The position numbers and the translations under genes were made by a program. The notes beneath the pieces were generated by a model. The model saw only the letters and a list, made by a program, of their open reading frames with translations, was not told the DNA's origin and did not search any database. From Chlorobiales bacterium (GTDB lineage Bacteria > Bacteroidota > Chlorobiia > Chlorobiales > Chlorobiaceae), in NCBI GenBank assembly GCA_022360275.1, contig JAKSDC010000128.1:1-28273 (forward strand): DNA of 28,273 nt. The letters are read 5' to 3'. The number at the start of each line of letters is the position of its first letter. The stretch's first letter is position 1. Below, in pieces: positions 23,532 through 28,273 of this stretch.

Positions 23532-24458
23532 TTACTGTTTTTCTTTGGTTGCGAGGTGCTCTGCAACCTGTTTCGCGTTATCAATGCCATCGATGGCGAC
23601 CGAACGGTCGATTCTTTTCACCAACCCCTGAAGAACTTTTTGCGGGCCGATTTCAATAAACGACGTGACACCTCCGGCAATCATTACTTCAACGGATTGA
23701 GCCCATCGGACAGGGCTTGTAAGCTGCAGCACGAGGTTTTTGCGAATCTCGCCAGCATGTGTAACCGGTTGCGCCACAACATTCATGCAGACCGGAATAC
23801 GGGAATCATTGATGGTAATTCCATCAAGAGATGTTTTCAATTCTTCCTCCGCGGGTTTCATGAGCGGAGAGTGGAACGCCCCTGAGACAACCAGCTCTTT
23901 TGCCATTCGTGCACCCATTGAAGGGGCAAGTTCAATCGCTTTTCTGACAGCGTCGATGTTCCCTGAAATAACTATCTGACCTGGAGAATTGAGGTTTGCT
24001 GCCTGAACGATGCCTGAAGACCCGGCTTGGTCGAGAAGATCTTCAAGAGTCTCGTTATCCATGCCGATTATTGCCGCCATGGTACCAGGGTTCAACGTGC
24101 CGGCATTTTGCATCAGCTCTCCCCTTTTTGATACAATCCGGAGAGCATCCTCAAAACTCATCGCACCGGCATAGCACAGGGCAGTGTATTCACCAAGACT
24201 ATGCCCGGCAGCCATGCCTGCCTGCATGTCACCAAGAATCGTAGCAACAGAGATGCTGTGAAGAAAAACGGCAGGTTGGGTATACCTTGTCTGACGAAGC
24301 ACCTCTTCACTGCCGTCGAACATGAGATCGGTAATGGAATAGCCGAGAATTTCATTTGCCCGGTTCATCAGGCTGCGGGCCTCGGGATACTGCTGATAAA
24401 TATCTTTGGCCATGCCGCAATACTGCGAACCCTGACCTGGAAATACAAATGCTTTCAT
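23532..24458 (-). CDS. fabD: Malonyl-CoA:ACP transacylase
   Basis: A 308-residue acyltransferase. FPGQGSQYCGM opens the protein, the nucleophile is Ser87 in GHSLGEY, and His196 in GAFHSPLM completes the dyad. It moves malonyl groups from CoA to ACP. The frame includes one codon more (TTG at 24461), but the ATG at 24458 is the sensible start. It lies 29 bp before fabG. Confidence 0.95.
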   Translation of the reverse strand: MKAFVFPGQGSQYCGMAKDIYQQYPEARSLMNRANEILGYSITDLMFDGSEEVLRQTRYTQPAVFLHSISVATILGDMQAGMAAGHSLGEYTALCYAGAMSFEDALRIVSKRGELMQNAGTLNPGTMAAIIGMDNETLEDLLDQAGSSGIVQAANLNSPGQIVISGNIDAVRKAIELAPSMGARMAKELVVSGAFHSPLMKPAEEELKTSLDGITINDSRIPVCMNVVAQPVTHAGEIRKNLVLQLTSPVRWAQSVEVMIAGGVTSFIEIGPQKVLQGLVKRIDRSVAIDGIDNAKQVAEHLATKEKQ

Positions 24459-24539
24459 CAAAAGATCTTTCAGTTACAAGTAAACACCGTAATAAATGTA
24501 GTATACGGAAACTAAACGATTGAGAAACGGCGGTTCGGA

Positions 24540-25526
24540 TTATTGCCATTTAAGGTAGATACCCCCCCAGGTATATCCTGCACCAAAACTCACGAGAATA
24601 AGGTTGCTTCCCCTATGGAGTTTTCCCGTCTCATCGAGCTCCGCCAAACAGATCGGTATGGTTGCAGCAGAAGTATTACCGTAACGGTCGATATTAACCG
24701 TGACATGCTCGAGGCCGATACCCATGCGTTCTGCTGTTGCTTGAATGATTCTGTGATTTGCCTGGTGCGGGATGAGGAAATCGATGTCTTCAGCGGTGAG
24801 ATTGTTTCGGGTCATCAGTTCCATAGCGACGTCAGCCATGGCAACAACTGCGGATTTGAATACCTGTCGTCCATCCTGCTGCAGGTAATGAAGCTTCTGG
24901 GCCACGGTTTCATGTGTTGTCGGACGGAGGCTGCCTCCTCCGGGCATGCAGAGATTGTCACCGCCGTTGCCGTCGGAATAAAGTTTTGCGTCAAGGAGCC
25001 CGTGGTTTTCATCTGTTCCCGGTTCGATCAGCACACCAGCGGCACCGTCACCGAAAAGAACGCTCGTTGTTCGGTCGGTATAATCCATAACGGCGGACAT
25101 TTTTTCTCCGCCGATAACCATCACCTTTTTGTGGGTGCCTGCAGTGATGAACTGGGCTGCTGTATGGAGCGCATAAATAAAGCCGGAACAAGCTCCGGAA
25201 AGATCGAATGCCCAGGCATTCGAGGCGTGGATGTTTTTCTGGACAAGGCAAGCCGTTGAAGGAAATATCATGTCAGGGGTCATGGTTGCAACAATGATGA
25301 GATCAATTTCATCGGCGGAGACACCCCTTTTTTCGATGAGTTGCAGAGCAACCTTGCTGCACATATGGGCGGTAGCTTGTTCAGGGTCCTTCAATATCCT
25401 GCGTTCACATATTCCGGTTCTTGTCCGAATCCACTCGTCGCTGGTATCAAGTATTTTTTCAAGGTCGTGATTGCTCAGAACGCTTTCAGGAAGATATTTG
25501 GCTGTCGATGTGATTACTGCTTTCAT
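24540..25526 (-). CDS. fabH: 3-oxoacyl-ACP synthase III
   Basis: A 328-residue condensing enzyme that starts fatty acid synthesis from acetyl-CoA (or a branched primer) and malonyl-ACP. The catalytic residues are Cys113 (DLSGACSGFIYAL), His254 (IPHQANHRI) and Asn284 (DRYGNTSAATI), the Cys-His-Asn triad of FabH. It lies 85 bp downstream of plsX in the usual plsX-fabH order. Confidence 0.96.
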   Translation of the reverse strand: MKAVITSTAKYLPESVLSNHDLEKILDTSDEWIRTRTGICERRILKDPEQATAHMCSKVALQLIEKRGVSADEIDLIIVATMTPDMIFPSTACLVQKNIHASNAWAFDLSGACSGFIYALHTAAQFITAGTHKKVMVIGGEKMSAVMDYTDRTTSVLFGDGAAGVLIEPGTDENHGLLDAKLYSDGNGGDNLCMPGGGSLRPTTHETVAQKLHYLQQDGRQVFKSAVVAMADVAMELMTRNNLTAEDIDFLIPHQANHRIIQATAERMGIGLEHVTVNIDRYGNTSAATIPICLAELDETGKLHRGSNLILVSFGAGYTWGGIYLKWQ

Positions 25527-25611
25527 AGAAGTTGACGTTAGAATCTAAAGGAAGTCTTCCTGATTATGCGAGCTGTGCACAAGGCTCTGGCATTGTTCCA
25601 CGGAATACAGG

Positions 25612-26637
25612 TCACTTTTCCGCAAGAGCTTCGGCAATATGCTGGTTAACCTTGTTCTCGATCATATGTTCGGCCATAAAGATCATGTTCATGATCGCCG
25701 TTGCCGATGAACGGCCATGGCCGACAATGGAAATTCCATCAATCCCGAGGAACGGCACGCCACCGAATTTTTCAACATCGAACGGCTGGAACATGGCTTT
25801 GAAAGCGTTTCCAGTGAGATCGGCTGCTTTCGGATCGAGCTGGCCGGATGTAACCAGTTTTTCCATCGACGTTTTGAATATGGAGCTTAGAAAATGAGGG
25901 ATGCTTTCTCCGAACTTGAGCAGGGTGTTGCCGACAAGGCCGTCACAGACGATTATAGATGCCCTGGAAGAGAGGATGTCGTTCCCTTCTATATTACCGA
26001 TGAAGTTAATCTTGTTTTTTTTGCCAGCTTCCTGGAGAAGGTGGTAGGTTTGTTTCAGATAATCAGGGCCCTTGTTTTCCTCTTCGCCGATATTCAAGAG
26101 ACCGGTGGTGGGGGTATCCATTCCTGCGGCATCACGCTGATAAATAGTCAGCATTTCGGCAAACTGGACGAGATGTTCAGGTTTGCAGTCAACATTTGCC
26201 CCTACATCCACAACGTTTGTCAATCCCGGAGCAAGTCTTGGAAAGTATGCGGCAATTGTGGGGCGAAGGACTCCCGGTATACGGCCAAGAACAAACAGGG
26301 AGGCTGCCATAAGAGCCCCGGTATTTCCTGCACTGACAAACCCGTCAGCCTTTTTCTCCTTGCACAGCATAAGCCCTCTGACAAGCGATGAATTCTGCTT
26401 GGTTTTTACGGCTATAGCCGGAACATCACTCATTGTAATCACATCGGGGGCATGCATGAACCGCAGGTTGAGATGCGTTATGTCATGCTGGTCGAGAAGA
26501 GGTTCAACCTTTTCTTTCTGACCGATCAACAAAACTTCCAACCTGTTTCCCGCTTCCCTGAGAGTCTGTATTGTCCCATCCACAACGCATTCCGGGGCAT
26601 TATCTCCTCCCATTGCGTCGACGGCAATTGTCAGCAT
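25612..26637 (-). CDS. plsX: Phosphate acyltransferase PlsX
   Basis: A 341-residue enzyme making acyl-phosphate from acyl-ACP, the substrate for PlsY in phospholipid synthesis. IAVDAMGGDNAP at the N-terminus is the PlsX signature; SLVRGLMLCKEKKADGFVSAGNTGALMA and NVVDVGANVDCKPEHL are further conserved blocks. It acts at the inner face of the membrane. Start ATG 26637; it is 23 bp after rpmF. Confidence 0.96.
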   Translation of the reverse strand: MLTIAVDAMGGDNAPECVVDGTIQTLREAGNRLEVLLIGQKEKVEPLLDQHDITHLNLRFMHAPDVITMSDVPAIAVKTKQNSSLVRGLMLCKEKKADGFVSAGNTGALMAASLFVLGRIPGVLRPTIAAYFPRLAPGLTNVVDVGANVDCKPEHLVQFAEMLTIYQRDAAGMDTPTTGLLNIGEEENKGPDYLKQTYHLLQEAGKKNKINFIGNIEGNDILSSRASIIVCDGLVGNTLLKFGESIPHFLSSIFKTSMEKLVTSGQLDPKAADLTGNAFKAMFQPFDVEKFGGVPFLGIDGISIVGHGRSSATAIMNMIFMAEHMIENKVNQHIAEALAEK

Positions 26638-26660
26638 TTTGGAGTCCGGTTATGTTATGC

Positions 26661-26852
26661 TCAGCTGTTTGAAGATTTTTTGGTGACCGCTCTGCCGCGG
26701 TAATGGCCGCAATGACGGCAGGCACGGTGAGGGAGTGTCGGTTCGCCGCAATTCGGGCAGACCACAGTTGCTGCGGCTTTACTGCGAGCGGTAAACTGAG
26801 CGCGCCTTTTATCCCGTCTTGATTTTGATACTTTCGATTTAGGTGTTGCCAT
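26661..26852 (-). CDS. rpmF: Large ribosomal subunit protein bL32
   Basis: A 63-residue basic protein with MATPKSKVSKSRRDKRRAQF, the L32 N-terminus. A four-cysteine zinc site is present: Cys32, Cys35, Cys45 and Cys48 (CPNCGE...CRHCG). This is the zinc-binding (C+) form; a zinc-free paralogue, if any, would be elsewhere. It sits between the DUF177 gene and plsX, the common order. Confidence 0.97.
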   Translation of the reverse strand: MATPKSKVSKSRRDKRRAQFTARSKAAATVVCPNCGEPTLPHRACRHCGHYRGRAVTKKSSNS

Positions 26853-26878
26853 AACAGTAAATGTTTATTACAAAATTC

Positions 26879-27409
26879 TTAATGATATTTATCCTTCAGT
26901 TTTTCAAGCGATGCTCGCCACGGGCTTTTTGCATTCTTTTCTTTATCATCACCGCCTGTCTCCTTTTCATGATAAACCGAACAGCCAGGATTGTCAATGC
27001 AGACAACTTTCAGAGGCTTTGACAAAAGCAGGGTTTCACGTACATCTTCAGTGAGGTCTATCACGGATGCGTTTCTGTCGAGCACCCGATAGTTTTCATC
27101 TTGCGCGTCTGTATTACTGCCGGGTTCACCGAAGACAAAAAAGATCCTGTACTCCCCGGTAACTTCTTTTTTCAGAGGCGCAAGGCAGATATCACAGCTT
27201 AACTCCGCAACGGTTTTCGTTTCAATGTCAACGGTAATTTCGCTGTCGGTTTTGTTTGCAACTACTTTTACACAGATGTCATTGCAGAATCCCGGCTCGG
27301 CAAGTTCAGGTTTTTTGAAGTCTGTTGCTTTGCAGGTGAAATCGTACAGGTGCACGCCCTCGCTTAACCCGGCAACCCTTATCTCGATCACGCCTTTTTC
27401 CTTGCTCAT
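26879..27409 (-). CDS. DUF177 (YceD-type) protein
   Basis: A 176-residue protein of the DUF177 family, which in bacteria is encoded just before rpmF and is linked to 23S rRNA accumulation in E. coli and plants. The family Cys pattern is visible: Cys72 and Cys75 (SCDICLAPL) and Cys137 and Cys143 near the C-terminus, probably a zinc site. The C-terminal WRASLEKLKDK is also typical. It is the first gene of the minus-strand cluster ending with rnc, so the operon promoter should lie in 27410-27594. Confidence 0.88.
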   Translation of the reverse strand: MSKEKGVIEIRVAGLSEGVHLYDFTCKATDFKKPELAEPGFCNDICVKVVANKTDSEITVDIETKTVAELSCDICLAPLKKEVTGEYRIFFVFGEPGSNTDAQDENYRVLDRNASVIDLTEDVRETLLLSKPLKVVCIDNPGCSVYHEKETGGDDKEKNAKSPWRASLEKLKDKYH

Positions 27410-27529
27410 CGTGCCTTGGCCTTTGTAATAAAAGAACCTGAATTTACGAATCTTGCCGGTAAAAAGAAAAAAACGAACGCATTCTGCGGTTTTTTTTGGA
27501 TTTTCAGGCAGAAACGGATGAAAATCAGT

Positions 27530-27557
27530 TTGCGAATAGTTAAAAGAGGTGTATATT
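27530..27557 (+). promoter_or_regulatory. Candidate promoter of tRNA-Asn
   Basis: TTGCGA (27530-27535) is followed after 16 bases by TATATT (27552-27557). Four of six and five of six positions match consensus. The -10 is 37 bases upstream of the tRNA. Confidence 0.5.
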
Positions 27558-27594
27558 AATCACCCTCCGAAAGAAGCGTCTACATATAAGCCAT

Positions 27595-27666
27595 TCCGCG
27601 ATAGCTCAATGGTAGAGCATCTGGCTGTTAACCAGAGGGTTGTAGGTTCGAGTCCTACTCGCGGAG
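27595..27666 (+). tRNA. tRNA-Asn, anticodon GTT
   Basis: A 72-nt cloverleaf. The acceptor stem pairs TCCGCGA (27595-27601) with TCGCGGA (27659-27665). The anticodon stem is TCTGG/CCAGA (27620-27624, 27632-27636), with loop CTGTTAA and anticodon GTT at 27627-27629. The T-loop has GTTCGAGTC. G at 27666 is the discriminator base; CCA is not encoded. It is followed by a terminator, so it is a single-gene unit. Confidence 0.96.
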
Positions 27667-27708
27667 CAAAAATTCTATCCGCTGAAATCAGAGGTTCTTA
27701 TTTAACGC

Positions 27709-27745
27709 AAGACCCTGTGGGTTGATCCCCTCGGGGTTTTGTCGT
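27709..27745 (+). terminator. Terminator of tRNA-Asn
   Basis: AAGACCCTG (27709-27717) pairs with CGGGGTTTT (27732-27740) with two wobble pairs, and GGG (27719-27721) pairs with CCC inside around a TTGAT loop. A T-rich tail (TTTTGTCGTTT) follows. It is about 43 bp after the tRNA. Confidence 0.6.
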
Positions 27746-28038
27746 TTCTGCTCTGTCTTCGCAGACTTACGCCGTCGGGCACATCCTTCCCAATTTTCCG
27801 TTTCGATGTTCTCCGCTCGGGATACATCAGCATCGATCCCGTATTCGCACCTACGATATTCGTTGCTCTGTTAGAGGTGATTTAAAGGCCTCTCGAGTAT
27901 TATAATAAATTGCCAATTTTCTCATAACAGGGGAACGTTGCGACCCGAATGTTGCTGGATTTTATAGCAACATTCGGGTGGGTGTCTTTGCTATAGTTCA
28001 GTATTATGGTGGTGGGTTAACAATGAAAAAGGTTTGAA
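27746..28038. other. Gene-free stretch before the Ada-like gene
   Basis: Together with the tRNA terminator, about 370 bp after tRNA-Asn hold no gene. The first part (27750-27890) is plain sequence with no open frame or known RNA. From about 27895 it turns AT-rich and holds the inverted repeat described separately and the leader of the Ada-like gene. Confidence 0.5.
27943..27979. repeat. Perfect 14-bp inverted repeat before the Ada-like gene
   Basis: ACCCGAATGTTGCT (27943-27956) and AGCAACATTCGGGT (27966-27979) are perfect inverted copies around the 9-base spacer GGATTTTAT. No T-run follows (GGGTGTCTTTGC), so a classical terminator is less likely; an operator, RNA hairpin or end of a small repeat element are options. 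It lies 60 bp before the start codon. Confidence 0.7.
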
Positions 28039-28273
28039 ATGAATACATATGATTATTCGCAGCAGTCCGAGGACTTCCAACGGATTGAAAAAGCAATTCA
28101 ATTCATCGAAGCAAATTTTAAATCCCAACCGACCTTGGATCAGATGGCGAAGAGCGTTCATTTAAGTAAATATCATTTTCAAAGGCTCTTCAAGCGGTGG
28201 GCTGGGATAAGCCCGATCCAATTCATGCAGTTTATAACGCTTGACTACACTAAAGAAAGATTGATCGAGTCGA
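28039..28273 (+). CDS. AraC-type HTH protein, probably Ada-like methylated-DNA repair/regulator (partial, 3' end outside)
   Basis: The first 78 residues are present; the gene runs off the window. The sequence IEKAIQFIEANFKSQPTLDQMAKSVHLSKYHFQRLFKRWAGISPIQFMQF is an AraC/XylS helix-turn-helix. The N-terminus (a short MNTYDYSQQSEDFQR tail directly before the HTH) and the HTH wording strongly recall the group in which this HTH is fused to an O6-methylguanine-DNA methyltransferase domain, as in Ada without its N-terminal zinc domain. That the methyltransferase follows is inference. Start at ATG 28039, with AAAGG a few bases upstream; a four-codon ATG frame at 28023 precedes it. The gene is more AT-rich than the rest of the window. 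Confidence 0.75.
   Translation, partial: MNTYDYSQQSEDFQRIEKAIQFIEANFKSQPTLDQMAKSVHLSKYHFQRLFKRWAGISPIQFMQFITLDYTKERLIES

Noticed and set aside
27470..27500. Possible hairpin AACGCA/TGCGGTT followed by a T-run on the plus strand
   Set aside because: The stem has a bulge and only five or six pairs, and there is no plus-strand gene upstream for it to terminate.
28023..28037. Four-codon ATG frame (ATG AAA AAG GTT TGA) before the Ada-like gene
   Set aside because: Too short to call a leader peptide; its A/G-rich sequence is more simply the ribosome binding site of the next gene.

Overview
The window looks like a piece of the chromosome of a green sulfur bacterium (Chlorobiaceae; Chlorobium, Chlorobaculum or Prosthecochloris type). 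The main reason is a gene for chlorophyllide reductase subunit Z (bchZ), needed for bacteriochlorophyll synthesis. It sits among housekeeping genes whose protein sequences have a Bacteroidetes/Chlorobi flavour, for example PheS with a Cys-rich insertion. The genus is inference. Almost all of the DNA is ordinary, dense, core-genome sequence. I found no CRISPR array, transposase, integrase, toxin-antitoxin pair or phage gene.

Region 1 (1-5221): the 5S rRNA end of an rRNA operon with its terminator, then a baeRF-type (release-factor-like) protein, a MarC-family membrane protein, a small lipoprotein overlapping a secreted YiiX-like papain-fold hydrolase, a convergent iron-sulfur flavoprotein, a hot-dog thioesterase and a TPR protein. 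Region 2 (5243-9051): a GT9 glycosyltransferase overlapping exonuclease III, then the ribosomal/replication operon rpsF-ssb-rpsR-rplI ending in a strong terminator. Region 3 (9132-9916): two small orphan proteins, ending at a bidirectional terminator shared with pheS.

Region 4 (9986-14263, minus strand): thrS-infC-rpmI-rplT-pheS, the classic translation cluster. Region 5 (14264-18521, minus): a 407-bp non-coding gap holding a 132-bp imperfect hairpin element and a heptad repeat, then bchZ, a secreted GH3/NagZ-like hydrolase, and an HNH endonuclease with a near-consensus sigma70 promoter that fixes its start codon. Region 6 (18719-27409, minus): gcvPB, then a fatty-acid/phospholipid cluster transcribed as DUF177-rpmF-plsX-fabH-fabD-fabG-acpP-fabF-rnc, which makes ACP, loads malonyl units, starts and extends acyl chains and feeds acyl-phosphate to phospholipid synthesis.

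Region 7 (27530-28273, plus): tRNA-Asn(GTT) with promoter and terminator, a 370-bp gap with no gene but a perfect 14-bp inverted repeat, and the 5' end of an AraC-type/Ada-like gene cut off by the window edge.

No clearly new multi-gene system is visible. The most interesting items are the baeRF protein, the hairpin element between bchZ and thrS, the two small orphan genes between terminators, the promoter that overrules the upstream HNH start, and the inverted repeat ahead of the Ada-like gene.
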